Assembly: GCF_003073045.1 (NCBI RefSeq)
Contig: NC_037590.1
Coordinates: forward strand, 17,142,778 to 17,206,777
Length of the DNA: 64,000 nucleotides
DNA from: Pomacea canaliculata
Taxonomy: Eukaryota > Mollusca > Gastropoda > Architaenioglossa > Ampullariidae
Direction of reading: 5' to 3'
Position numbers and translations under genes: made by a program. Positions 1 through 13,600 of the stretch are shown one piece after another; position 1 is the stretch's first letter, and every line of letters starts with the position of its first letter. The notes below the pieces were generated by a model. It did not search any database. It was given only the letters and a program-made list of their open reading frames with translations, and was not told the DNA's origin.

Positions 1-3000
1 GACTCAACTCAAAACCATTCGCGGGCCTTATATCTACTTACAAATGAGCATCTGTTTGAAATTTGTAAAGTATATTTTTACAATTAAAAAGTTCCTAGAG
101 GAGACAGAGTATATAGTGATAACCGTGCTTGACCCATGAGCCACTTACACTAACGCTCATACAGAACAACGGTAGGCAGAACTTACAGCCGTCAGAAAGC
201 TGCTAATAGATGACAAACACCTATGCGGTAAACTCAGCAAAAAAGTAATGTTTGTAATTATCGTGAAAATTTTACTCCGGGCGCAGTCGAGTAGTCAGAC
301 ACACCCAGCTGCTCACCCGTTCTCACTCGCCCTATCCACCTTTACCTTCTTTACTCACCATCCCATTGTTACCACAGGGTAACTATAGTATTTTTTCAAT
401 GCATCATCCGTGGAAAAAACTGTCAAAAAATAGTGTAACTGTCTAACCACGAACTGAGCGAGCACCCGAGGGTAGCTACTTTCTCAGTAACCTTGATGAA
501 TCGACAACATACGGGTGTCTGCAGATGTCGGGTATTGAAGACGCCTTCTGCGCGAACACAGGAGAAATAAAGATGAGAGGAGCAGGAATGGTACATCTCC
601 TGTGTTTCAAAGATCCGTAAACGTCGGCTTCACTTGAGGAAAATTGTCGCTGAGGTTACCATAGAGACGGAGGCAGGAGCGTGAGGACTCAGTGGAACTC
701 TTTTTGCAGTGAGGTAGGATTGTGTTTATGCGGGTGGTGGAAACATGGAATTGGCTAACTCTTGTTTATCACCTTCCGGTAATCCTCTCGCGTGCTTTGC
801 GTGGAGCGTTAAACGAATTTTTCAAGTCGGTGTGTGGCACGGGAGGCTGCAAGTTATCTTACTTGTTGACAGCAAGCTCGTAAACATCCAACTGTCAGTT
901 TGTACTGGTTGTGTGGTGTTTGTCAGTGTGTCTGTGTGTGTGAGAGAGAGAGTGCACGCATGTAATCATGTGTTTGTTTTGCGTTTTTTTTAAAATTGTG
1001 ATTAAGAGTTCGTTTTTGTGTAAGCACGTGTTGGTTGGATAAATGGTGATGGAAATTTATTTTTGGAAAGTGTTTAACTCTGTCTCTGGGGGAAAATTTA
1101 CATTTCATTTTTCCCCACTGCTTCTCTTTCATGCGAAAGAGATTAGTAACAGATGTGAAGATGAGGCGGGGCTGCAAGTACATATTTTTCATTAAATAAA
1201 TACATTTTTTTTTTGTCAAACACACACTTTCACCTCTCACTCATTGAACCATACGCACACACCGCCATCTTTCTCCTTCATTATCTCCAGACTCTCTTTT
1301 CCCTTTTTCCTCAGCATCTGTTGTATTTTGTTTAAGTTGATAACAAGCTTCCCTCTCTCTCGCACGAACGCACATGTTAAGTCTCCATGTTTGGAATAAT
1401 TACTTTATCGCACTGACAGACACGCTGACGTCGGAGGCGGATTGTTTCCCTTGAGTGTCATGAGTCCTTAGCCTTCTGTCTTCCAGGTTTGGAGCGAGCT
1501 CAGTTCAGCCTCTGAACCTTTCAGTATGTAAGGTGAAACAAATCTCGACCCGATATTAATACATTCATCAGAACAGACCTACATCTGCGGAGAAATACTG
1601 CCACAAATTTTTCAGTAATTTTGTTATCAGTTTACAAACACTTATACAAACAGTTGTACTTCATCATCTGGTCAGACCCCCAGTTGAACTTGTCTACATG
1701 CAAACTGTGGTATTTTTAGTTTCGGATGTAAGTTCGGTTGACGTGTTTAACGTTCGGGTAGGTTAAGGGATAATGAGAAATGAGCGCACGTGCAGTCAAG
1801 CATGTACCTGGATGCTCGTCTGTCTTTGATTCAATCCCATGGTTCATATCCATCGTAAACGACAAGAGACATCAGTAAACCCTGAAAGATACCAGAAGAG
1901 GCTGAGGACGAGGATGCTTTTAATGCAGTTCATTTGCACTTAAAAAAAAAACAACAAACGAAAAAACAAAGTCTATCAAGATAACGAAAAAAAAAAAATA
2001 CAACAAAAAGTAAAAAATGAAACACTTTAGAAATTCATCGCCAGACGGGACTAAAGACTTTAATACTCCTGGAACATCTCCCACAATACACCTCTACTGC
2101 TGCAGTTTGAAGGGAATGAGGTATTTCGTAGTGTGTGTGCGCGTGAGAGAGTACTAAATGTCAACGAGCACTCTCCAATCAACTTTTATTTTTTTGTATT
2201 CCGTCTGCTTAGACTGGTAAGGTGAGACGCAGGGAGCCTGGCCCCCATTCTGGGATTCCACCCTCTCCACGCATCCTAATTATTATATCAACTGCAATAC
2301 TGTCGTCAGGGTCTGGTCCTTGTTCCGACCTCCATCTCGTTGGTCCCAGTCTGCGGTGTCACTTGAATAGTTGGCAGAGAAATGGTGGACCTTTTGTACT
2401 CCTGTGGAGCTCCCCTTGTCTCGCTTTTTGGCGATTGGGTCTCACTCCGGCTTCTTCGCCTGGGGACCGTTATTTCATTAACTATTGTGTCTGCCAGATG
2501 CCCTCCATTTTCTGCTCTCTTTTTCTCCTCTATGGGGAACTTTCCTTTCTTTCTCGCTTGACCAGAAACCGGAAGTCTAGTGATCACATTGTTGGACACT
2601 TGGGCAAGGGGAAGTCTAGCAGACGACACCAAGAACTTGCGCATGACGGAGCAGTCCGGGGGACCTCTTTGTAACGGGAGCTGACAAGTGAACCTCATTG
2701 TTCAGGAGGTTACACGAGAAGGGACCAATGAAGTTTTTTTTTTCTCCAGTGTTCTAGGGGTGCATGCATGTCTCATAAAATAATATTTTTTTTCTTGTTT
2801 CAATGTTCTCCGCTCATGCAAGAGTTTCTCTTCAAATATCAACAATCCGTATCAGCGCCATTTTTGTGCGAGTTATCGAACTTGTGTTGATGGCAGGCAT
2901 GTTCTTTAGTCCCATTCTCTTATATTTTGTGTTCTTGTTGATTACTGACACTAAGCGTGGATAGCTCAGCGAAAATTCCAGCATGATAGTCGTCAGTTCT

Positions 3001-6000
3001 GACAACCACCAGATTTTAATTTGCATTCGAAAAGTGTATTCTTTTCATCTTCAGCACGTTTGGGTAATTATCCCCTTTTAGTAATAAAGAAAAGATTATT
3101 GTACTAAGATCGGTAACAAGCTAGGATATTAGCACCTGCAAATTTTACAGTCTGATTAATCAGTCTATTAATTTCTTTCCAGAACAGAACAAAAGTTCCA
3201 ATCACCGAGCTAAGATTGACAAAGTCATCGACTATTTTGTGTATTAATAAAAGATTAAAAATTATATTACAAAAAATTTCAACGCTTAGGATTACGGCGA
3301 TTGATTATTGAACCACGGATCCGAACTTTAAAGATATTAGTTTGTCTTCTTTTCAACTCTTCTCTCTATCGAAACTTGTTTTTCCGAGGACATGGGATTT
3401 CGAACCGAGGAATCATTTTGACTGTCGTCGGGATGTCAGACTCAAAATACTTTTTTCTTTCTTTCAAGTGTTTTCGTGTCTGAACCGCAGTGGACAATGA
3501 GACTTATTCTCTCGGCATTAAAAGACTGATATTCTTTGACTTTTTTGTCCTTATCATGTCAGCAGCTGTCACCGACAGAAATGTCATTTTTCGAGTGCAA
3601 AGATTTCGCCACCTCGTATGGATTTATTTCTCCATTAAAAATATGACATGTCACGAACGGCTCGAGGTTATTTTCTGGCGAAGCCGTGGTGTCATTAATG
3701 CATCTTCCTCCTATTACTTTTTAAACAGAAATTCTACACGTTTATTTTTTCTTCCTTGTCTTCTTCAGCATGCACACGTGCTCGTGCTGTTTATCCTTCG
3801 CCAAATCCTTTTTATGTTTCGTGCCCTTTAGGAAAACTCAAAGAAAAAAAAACAACAACAATAAAAAATGCTCTTTAATCCAGCGATTGACTTCCAGTTT
3901 CTCTACTTCGCCTTTGCACATCCTTCTTTTCCTCTCCCCAGCAAAAAGTCCACACCAGCGCGTGCTGCAGCAGCAGCAGCAGCCTCATCCCCGTGGGAAG
4001 CAACACTCGCCAAATTCCTGTCAGCTTCTCCTCCCTTAAAGCCAACGTTGTTGGAAGTTTAGGAGTTTCTGTTTTAACATTTTCTCCACTATTTATAGAT
4101 TGCATCACTTATCACTTTCAGGTTCCCCTTACCTCTGACACTTGACACTCCGAGGGAGACATTATCACACCCGGACATATCATCGTTTAATTTATGAAAA
4201 TGGTTATCACAGTTTTTACACGGTAGTCAGATAAAAACTTTGCCAAACATCTCCACATATTCGATAATTTGTCTTCGGTTGAGAAAGGTGTGACACTAAT
4301 TTTTGTCGGGTTTTTCCCCAGCTCCCTCTCGGGTCTCATTCACACCGGCTTCCAGTATCTTTCGTGTCGTTTGGAGAGTATAAAACGCGTAAACAAACTT
4401 TATTCGATAATAAACAGATGATCCTTCTTCGAGAACAGTCCTCATTTGCGGGCAGTGGTGCCTGTCTGAAGTTGTTCACAGGTTTGAGGGGTACAAGGGG
4501 TGCTGGGGGTGGAGACAGATGAGAAGGAGGGCGTGTCGAGGAAGAAGTAATGGTGCGGTTGGCGTTACGAATGTTTGACTAGATGGCTTCGCCAATTAAA
4601 AAAATAAAAGATGAAAAAGAACTCGCCGAAGCGAACCCCACCATCTGTGAGTTGATGCGTCTTTCTTCCCGTCTTTTTTTGAAGTTGTGCCAAATGTTGT
4701 CAAGTTTAATTCGTACAGTTTTCTTCATGTCGAACTGCTGCTCGCTATTATGTGTTCAGCTACGGGGTTTTTGATCGGTTTCGGGGAGGAAAACTGCTGG
4801 AGATCAAAGACAGACAGTTCTGTGAAGAGAACGAGCGTGGCACCCCGTAGGTCAAAGGGCTCATTGCTTTGAAAGAGCCACCCATAGCCGAAAGGTCTCG
4901 ATTCCATCCGTAATGGCCCCATGGGAGGAAGGCAAGTCCCGTTGTCAGATAATGGGTTCATCCACCCGACATCGAGTATTTCCAGGGAGTGATTTGTACT
5001 GTCGAGTGTTGGCCATTTTGATGTTCATCGTCGTTGTCATCACTGTGGTCAAAAGCAAGTAGAATGGGCCGTGGACTCACCTTCAAGTCTCAGGGCTAGT
5101 GCGAGGATTCTTTTCCTCCGTGAATTTCATCAACGTTTTCTTGCAACTCAAATTTTTTAATTTAAATTTTTGTTCAAAATAAATATTCATTTAACTCTAC
5201 CATTTGTAATTATCAGACGGATTTACTATTAGGCATGCGAACATCACAAACCAGACATCCGCGAAGACAACAAATGTGAGGGTTGAATGTCTTTCTTAAC
5301 ATGACTGAGTTTGGTGAAGTATTTACAAACCGGTAAAATTTGATAAACTTTCGTCTATATTTGTCAAGTTTGACGAATAGTTCTTGCAAGATTGTGAGTG
5401 TCAAATAGTTATAAAAGTGAGTTTGAGAAAAATCTCCGAAAATTTAATGAGTTTACTGGCCTTTGAGCGTAAAGTCAACCGTTTGTAAAGAAACAGAAAT
5501 GTTGGACATGACTGTGAGCTCAATACCTCGATCTCTTTCAAAGTTTCCATTTTTACCTCAAAAACATGATGAAATTTGATGTCAAGCGTTAAAGTTTTGT
5601 ACAAAACAAAGAAGATAGTACAGGTCTTAATGGGTTTAAACACTTTCAAATATATCAGAGTGAGAGAGAGAGAGACGAACGCCATCTGATCGAAGAGCAT
5701 GGACGACCAACACAAAGTTTGCATTGTGGGGCTGCGCCTCAAAGATATTTCGCCATCCTGGCGAATCAGTATTTGCCGAGGGTCTTTTTTTGAACGTCAC
5801 GCCGCGGCTGCGGTTCCCTGATTTTCAAGGGTTGATTCCGGCGGTCGGTAGGTGCGCGGAGCACGGAACTTCTTTTCCAGACGTCCTGCGCGCTGAGCCG
5901 AGAACACCGCCATTACGACAGCGAACGTTTTATCAGTTAAATCCCTTCCTACTCTCCCTCCTTCTCCTTAAATTCACCATGGAAATAGCAGGTTCATCGC

Positions 6001-7289
6001 AATTTTCAAAGTACAGCCGACCGGTGTTGCAGAGGTAGGGTAGGACAGGTGGAGAGACTTCGGGTCAGGGTGACCGTGTCTTATGTAATCCACCATCGTA
6101 TCTCTGTCATATCAAAGCAAGCGTGAATTGAAAACAGTTCTTTCCTGTTTGCTGCTGAAGGATTTGTTTCAAGATGGGAATTGCAGGAGAAAATAGTAGT
6201 TGGATGAAACCTGAATTTTTTTACACAAATCCTTTGCCCTTTTCTGGCAATACTTTCTCGGTGAAGTCAACCACCCGCACCATGAGGACTTGTTCCAAAA
6301 AGCAACTGTGGACTATTTTCTGTAACACACACACACCACACTTTAAAATACCTTCCCAATAACTGCACGAATAACTGCCCCCTAAATCCGCTTTACTACA
6401 CGCACTTGAAAGCTTTATATCCGAGGGTGAGCAAGGGGACCTCATGGTGGGATGTTAAATGGACAGACAACTCGCGCGGCGCCTTCCATGAATAACTTCA
6501 GGTGCAACTGTAGTCGACATCCGTGGTGTGGATCAGACAGACGGCTGACTAAGCAGACGTTCACTCGCACTTGAGGTCAGAAACAGGGTCTCGTGTAGCA
6601 CACGGGAGTGAGAAAGAATATCTTGTCCTTTGTTTGCTGGCGTGTACCTACATGCACTCCGTCATTTTGTGATTTGTAATCAGACAGTCCGAGCATTGCC
6701 TCGGGGGGAGGTGTTCACTCAGTGCAGGTGTCCACTATTTTATATTCATAAGGAGGAAAAATTCTAGGTTCACCATTTTAAAGGGGAAAGGAAGACAGCA
6801 AACACACACAAATGACAAGGAATAATTGAGCGTGCTGCTGTGTATTCAAGAAATATTGACTCTTTACTTTAAAATAATGATTCGGGGGGAGGCCGATGCT
6901 TTGCTGTAATTTCACGCCATCGATCTTCTGTCGAAGAAAACTTTATCTTCGTTTCCTCATTTTAAGTAAAATTGGACGTAAGGAGCGGGTAAATTTTCGA
7001 TCTACTGCGCATGCGCGGAGCCACTCACAGTGCTAGCGAGCCTTCTCCATCCTTCCGCCGCAGTGCGAGGACGGTGGGCGTGAACTAATTAGATCAAAGA
7101 GCCCGGATGAAGGTAATAAGAGTGAAAGATGTGTGAGTGCCTGCAGGCTATTGATACTCCCCTAGAGGCTGCCAAACCTCAAACCACGTGCAGGAACCAG
7201 CCAATCCGCGTGACCTCTGTCGTTAGACACGTTGGTTCATCGCTTCCGACGTTGTGCTTCTGTGAAGGGACGTAATCGCACGTGAAGTT

Positions 7290-7447
7290 GCTTTTTTGTT
7301 TTGTTTTTTTGTTTTGTTTTTTTTTATGTTTTTCTGTTTTGTTCTTGTTTTCTGTGGTTTTTAGTTTTTGCTTTTTGTTGTTTTTTTTGTTGTTTTTTGT
7401 TTTGTTTTTGTTTTATCTTTGTTTTGTTTTTAGTTGTTTTATTTTTT
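7290..7447. repeat. T-rich low-complexity tract (TTTTG-like)
   Basis: About 160 bases are almost entirely T and G, built of irregular TTTTG and TTTTTG units. The open frame across it (poly-Phe/Val/Leu) is a composition artefact. A similar tract occurs at 31141-31230. Confidence 0.8.
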
Positions 7448-7797
7448 AAGCTTGATGTGTCGATGACTAAACAACATTACATTTCAACTTCATGACAGCG
7501 ATGTGACCAGGGAGGATCAAAAAACTATTTCTTCTGCCGGTAATGATTTTTTTTTTTTTACTGGCTAAGTGTGTCCCGGGTCTTACTAATCTCCGAAATG
7601 ACTGACGATACTTTATGGATCCTTGTGATCACACCAGTAATAAAAGATAAAATATCACTCATCCACTTAATGCAACAAATGATGACAATCATCCACTTAC
7701 TCATCCACGTATCCGGTAGCAAGTAATGATATCAACGGTCGTTCATCCACTCATCAGAGAGAGGGAACAAAACCAAGACAAACGCCTTTTCTGGTGA

Positions 7798-7822
7798 TTT
7801 TTTTTTTTTTTTTTTTTTTTTT
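7798..7822. repeat. Poly-T homopolymer (25 T)
   Basis: An uninterrupted run of 25 T. It may be the reverse-strand tail of an old retroposon, or simple slippage; no adjacent element body was recognised. Confidence 0.85.
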
Positions 7823-8075
7823 GCTCGGTAGCAGTCCTAACATAGTCAAACTTCGGGTTAATTATTTTGAACACGAAAGCAATTATGGTTCGTTGTGTTC
7901 AACGATTGTCTGCATAACACGTGTTTCTTGATCACGTGGTGTCAGTAACTAATTATCGCTTGCAGACATTTTGTCGATAGTTCAAATAAAATGCAGACTT
8001 TCAACGTCTAAATAGTCGAAACTGTCGCTCGTTCTGTTTGGTGTTGACGGCTGACAGTACTGCGAATGGTGCACT

Positions 8076-8157
8076 AGCGTGACGTAGTGCACTGGCTATT
8101 AGCGTGACGTAGTACCTGTAGCGTGACGTAGTACACTAGCTATCAGCGTGACGTAGT
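8076..8157. repeat. Four-copy tandem motif AGCGTGACGTAGT
   Basis: The 13-mer AGCGTGACGTAGT occurs four times without mismatch, at 8076-8088, 8101-8113, 8120-8132 and 8145-8157, with start-to-start spacings of 25, 19 and 25 bp. The flanks are also repeated (ACTAGCTAT or ACTGGCTAT after copies 1 and 3), so this is a short minisatellite with one shortened unit. Each copy contains TGACG, the half-site core of a CRE/ATF element. Whether it binds anything is inference. Confidence 0.85.
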
Positions 8158-10646
8158 ACACTGTTAGCGGCGCTCGTGTGTTAAGTGGTGGAGGATCGAG
8201 ACATTTATCTTCAGGTAGTCTTGTGAAGTAGTCCCTGCGACTACCGCTACAGAAACCCACCTGCCTGTAATAAAAACGATTTTTTATTCTTCCGCAGACT
8301 TTGGGCGTTCGTCTCTTTACTTTCATGAACTCGCTTCTTCAGTTGATGGACGACTTCACCTGCTGACTACTTTTTTACATCCTAATGTATTCCCGCCCTC
8401 ACACTCGCACGCATGCGTATTTCTGAGTTAGAACACATCGACTGTCAGTCCAATCAATCCAGATCTTAGTTTTTAACAATATGAAAGTGGGTAGCAGATG
8501 CCGATAAGCGGGTGGTTCCAGTACAGTGTCCAATGCACCGTAGGCGATTCGATACCCTTGTGTCTCAGCTTGCTTTCCTCACCTGACCGAGCTGTCACAT
8601 GGACATCCGACAGGTGGTGGGAATGAAACACGGCAAAAACTTTGGTCTGGAGATTAGTGCGATCGCATCCTCTCAGTTCAGAAGGTGACAGGACTACCTT
8701 TACCTTTGGTTTTTAGAAAAAAGCCTGCGCATTGAAAAATAGGCCAAGCTGAGCTTTGTTCATCAGAATACACCTTGAATTACTTTACTGGCAAAACAAA
8801 TCTTATTATCACAGTTTTTTAAAATAAAAATACAAGCATACATTGTTCAGATACTAGGGTTAGAGAGAAAGAAGGACATTAACTTCGCTTAACGCAGGCT
8901 AAGCTTCGCGACTAGAGAAGATAGTCCGTGTTTATGGAAGGAGAGGACGGTTTGGGGTTGGGGAAGGGAGGAGTGGAGAGTGGGGAAGAAGAAATTATAA
9001 GAACCCATTAAAACTATTTATATGTAAAAAAACTTCCACCAAAACCCATCAACAAACCTCTGTCCCACCCTCTCCCCACCTTGCAGCCACCAGCTCTTCC
9101 CACTTGTCTCGGGTACACGCAAAGCTACTCTCTGTTGTCCGATGGTGGCGCTGCGTGTCTACCCAACCTGTCAGCCCGCAGGCTGCATCGAGCGATGGCT
9201 GTCACAGAAACTTAATTTCTAAAGTACATTTCGAGGTAGTTCTGTTAGGAGAAAAAAAAAAGCTTTTTTCCAACGTTCTTGATGCTTCGAGCCGCACCGG
9301 AAGTGAGAGTTCGATGAGCACTCTGCTGGAGTCGGTGTTTGGATGGCGAGTTATCGGTTCGTGATCGGGATATTACTCCCCCTCCCCACATCCTCCTGAT
9401 TCTTCCGGAAGATGCTTTGATTGTACTTAACCCCTCACCTTCTTCTTGTCTGGGTGTTTGGTGCCAGAGGGCGGGTGTGGGTGGACAGTCGGTCTTTCGT
9501 CGCTGTTTACAATTCTCGAGGTTTAGGTTGTACAACGTCGGAGGTGACAGTCATCTGATCAGTCGTCCTTTTCATTCTCATTATCGTCAGTTTCCTGTTA
9601 TGAGGTCGAATGATAGCCGATACGAAATATTTTCCTATCAATCGGATGCTTAGTGAAAACCCGGTCATGACACCCGTCTATGGCGCATGCGCAGGACCCA
9701 GATTTCTAAGACACAAAATATTAATGGGTTCGAACTCCTTTGTCAGTTCATAGAAAAACTAGAGCTGCTCCGGACTGTAAAAATAATGTTTGTATATACA
9801 AGTCGTCCGTTCGTCTGTAGCAGATGCTCAGTATTACTTATCTCACTTTGACTAGTAAATATGAATAGTTTTAGAAAGTTAACTTGGCAGCTGTCTTGGC
9901 AGACGGAGTTTGTGGTTTAAAAAAAAATAAATAAATAAATAAAAAAATGCAAGAGCACACCTGTGCTTGACGAGCTAACCGAGTAGGTTGCTGATGTTTG
10001 TCGTGCAAGCTGATGATGCTGCCGAGGTGTTAACTCTTACTCCGTTGTGAATATTAACTGTGCGAGCTACACCCAGCTCACCATCTCGGTGTAACATCAG
10101 TTGCCCGCCATCTTTTACTGTGATTGTTCCCATGATAGACCGTTGACAAAAAAACCCCCAAAAACAAACAAACACACACACACAAAAACAAAACAAAAAT
10201 GTCTCCTGTTGAGAGAAAAGAGACCGCCTGCCTTTTAAAAGAATTATTTTGTATTTTGGTGTGGGTGGAAGGAAAGCAGGATACGATTTCTGTTTATGTA
10301 CCCTACGTACATAGAGAGAGAGAGACAAAAAGAAAAAGAGAAACAGACAGACAAAGAGAATCAGATTATGCAATCATTGGCAAAGCAAACACAATATAAT
10401 TAGACAGTAGTGTATGTGTGTATGAATACCTGACTATATCTCTTGAGCAGGAATTCGCATATTTGAGGTTCTTCTCTGCCCTCTTTCATTCTCAGCTTTT
10501 TATGGCCACGATGGCTTCACGATGAACTTAAGAATTCATAATCACAGCCACAGAACTTTTTTAAAGGGTGGCCTTGTTTGACCTGGATCACATTAAATAA
10601 GGGTAGATGTGAGGTGTCCTATTTAAAACTGTCGTTTGTCTTCCAG

Positions 10647-13600
10647 GATGACCAACTGGGAAAAATTTCACGTGGGAATCCATCAACATTATTTGTATGA
10701 CCCGGATGATCCAGCTATTGCAGACCTGCTTGAGGACATGGCCACCAAAGAGGTTGTAGATATAGGTATGTCAAGTTTTGTGTTTGTGTGTGTGAGGGAG
10801 TGAGGTGAAGTGAGAGAATAAATTGAAAGAAAAAGTCGAAGAAGGAGAGGGGTGGAAAGATCTGACTCAGCAGAATTTTTTCCCTCTTCCAAACTGGAAG
10901 ACATCACAAAGAGTCAGTGATGAGGACAAGTCAGTGTTCGTACAGAATACAGAGAGTATAAGCACCGCCAAGACTATATTTTCAACATCTTGTTATCATC
11001 TTTCACCTTAAAACCCTGTCTTTCACCTTAATTACTCGTTGCTCGTCTCCTTTACCGCTTGCCTAAGATGATCTGTGTTGCTGTGTCCACAGAGCAAAAA
11101 GAGGGAGGAACCCAGCTCAAACTACTCGTGACTTTTGAAGATGAAGGACAGGCGTTGTTCAAACCAATGAGGTAAGCAATGAGTGTTGACGAAGCCTTCA
11201 CAAGTCGCTGTTCGTCAGTTTATTCATTTATTCAACGTGCCGTCTGTCTGTCCCTTGTTGTAATGGCGGGAATCTTGGCCTGCATGGGTCTTTTGATAGG
11301 ACCTCAACTGTGACCTTTGAACTTTCGACTTACTGGCGGGTTTGTATCCCCTTTCTTGCAGGTTTTTGTAAAACCCATTCATCTGTAATCCCTCTGCATA
11401 TTCAGTATTTATCTTTTCTTCCATCTTCCCTATCAGGGTAACCTTTCAGTGAATCGTATACGTATCTCTAATTTTGTCTCTTCTTTCTAGTTTCATTTTC
11501 TTTCTTATTCTTCTTTCTTCATCGCCTTATCGGCAGACGCATGGAAACATCAACTACCTTTACCTTGAACTCTCACCAACTCTTCCTTGGCTATTTCTTG
11601 ACCAGCCCAGGTAACAACAAAGGCAGTCCCCCAAGTCAATGAACGAGTCCCCAGCTGTCGTCCCGACCTCGTGTACTAAACTAAAGCACATTCTCAGTCT
11701 CAGTGTCTTTGTCCTCTTTGTGACGATCGCTTCTCACGCTTCACGTACCCAGCACAAACACTCTTTTTTTTCCTCCCGGTCTCAAGCCCGAAGTGTAATT
11801 CGCCTCCTTATGAAAGCAAATCCCCAGGTGACCGTAATATGAAATTGCTTGGCTTTCCCGCGCGTATTCTGCTAGTCTCATTTCCGTGGACTGCTGAGAT
11901 GCATGGTATTTCTGTCGGAGACGTGTACGGGTGTAGGAGGAACTGCTGCAGGACCCTGTAGCCTGTTCACATAGCCATTCAGCCGGCGTTCCTTTTCTTC
12001 CTCCGTTCGATCGAGCCGACAGATTGACGCGAGAAGAAAGAGGTGGAGGCAGTTTCATTGTTTTATTTTCAGACGCCTGCAGTAGTTTGTCGTCAACGTC
12101 TTTGCCGATGTATGGCAACACGGCAGCTTTTGCACGTAGTCGCGCGCGAGTCTACGTGTTAATCACGTAGTGATCACGTAAAGCAATTGCGATATCGCTT
12201 GCTGGGGTATTTGTGGACGTTGGCATGAATTAATCATATTGCGCTCGCTGTCTAGTGGGAATCGAAACGGTTCTGTCGTGCAAAACTCGAGTGAGAAAGG
12301 CGAGATGGCAGAACTAACGTCTCGTGACTTTGACAGATCATTCCGGCGAGCAGCTGTAAACACGTGGCACCTATGGACACGATTTTTTCCCCAATCACCG
12401 AAGAACGTGATGATTAAAAAATACTTTCTGAGGGCAGAATTCTGTAATTTCTTAACAACTGTACCAACAGAAATGTAATCAAAAGATGTTTGTCGATTTT
12501 CCCACCCACATACTCAAACCCACTCACTCCTTTATGCTTATTGCATGCTAAAGTCATCCGCTTCCAACTCTTGAATATTTAAAAATTATTTTCACCTGTG
12601 TGCAGCAGATAAGATCAAATCATGTTAGTGTTTTATGATTAAATTTGTTAAAGTTTTATTACCCTTGGTAGAACAGACCAAACTCAATGAGTATGTTGGA
12701 GGATGAGGGAGGGGAGAATCATCGATTAGTCCTTTGGTGGCGTTCAATCCTCGACCTCATTTGCATACAAAAACAACATCAGCAGAGGGACAAATCAATT
12801 TCTTTTAATCCAACAAGTAGTACAACAAAAAGAAGCAAATGAATAACAATTCAGTCGACGATGGAAGGCAAGGTTTCTAAGCTGTAAATGGCAAAACAAG
12901 ACCGACACACCATCATACTTAATGCATGACTAGTAATGCTGCATTATCACAACCAGACGTTCGCAAATTTGTGGCGAACCACCCAGGAACCTTGCCACCG
13001 TTGTAGGACAACACACCGGAAGTTGGCGTCTGTTGGTGTGAGGTGCGCGCGCAACACTATCCAACGACCACTGCAACAGAAGGCCCTCGTAAAATGCCCG
13101 GAGTTCCAGGAGGTGCAGATGAAAGGGGATCAGGCTTCAAACAACAAGAGTAGCTCGAGCAGCCAAGCATGCAAACACGAGGCACGTGTTGTGACAGTGG
13201 AAATCAAGACTTGAATAAAAGCTGAGATGGCGAACCTCTTTGTCACTCCTTGGTCTGCAACAGCTGAGCATTGTTCACGCCGGGGAAACATCTGGAGATT
13301 TTCAAATCATATTCCATGTATCCCCCCACTCTACCCATAAGAAATATAAAGAAGATTTAGGAAACGATCCCTGACGAATCCTTCTCGTATATCGGCGTTA
13401 GCCTCAAGATAACTTCCTTCACCAAACAATAAGTTTGTCGTAAATATTAATATAAGTGTCAAGCAACTTTGAAACATAATGAGCAGTATATATCCATATA
13501 CACTTCAAATAAAGTAAATCAATGTATGATACCCAAAGAAAATGTCCGGTCAGAGCTGAAGCAATGTCCTGAAGAATTTTGGAAAAGATGTTGCGGCTCA

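Larger units (their letters stand above)
1..10646. other. Non-coding 5' region or upstream intron of FAM20C
   Basis: I find no convincing exon here. FAM20C exon A at 10647 opens mid-frame after a splice acceptor, so an N-terminal coding exon must lie upstream, but no open frame in this stretch shows a signal-anchor start followed by a donor in the right phase. The stretch holds homopolymer and T/G-rich runs (7290-7447, 7798-7822), a four-copy CRE-like tandem motif (8076-8157), two GCGCATGCGC palindromes (7007, 9683) and a GC-richer patch with overlapping open frames on both strands (2222-2698) that I do not accept as a gene. The first FAM20C exon may lie outside the window. Confidence 0.5.

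Noticed and set aside
7290-7495. Small hydrophobic protein (poly-Phe/Val frame)
   Set aside because: It is the translation of a T/G low-complexity tract.
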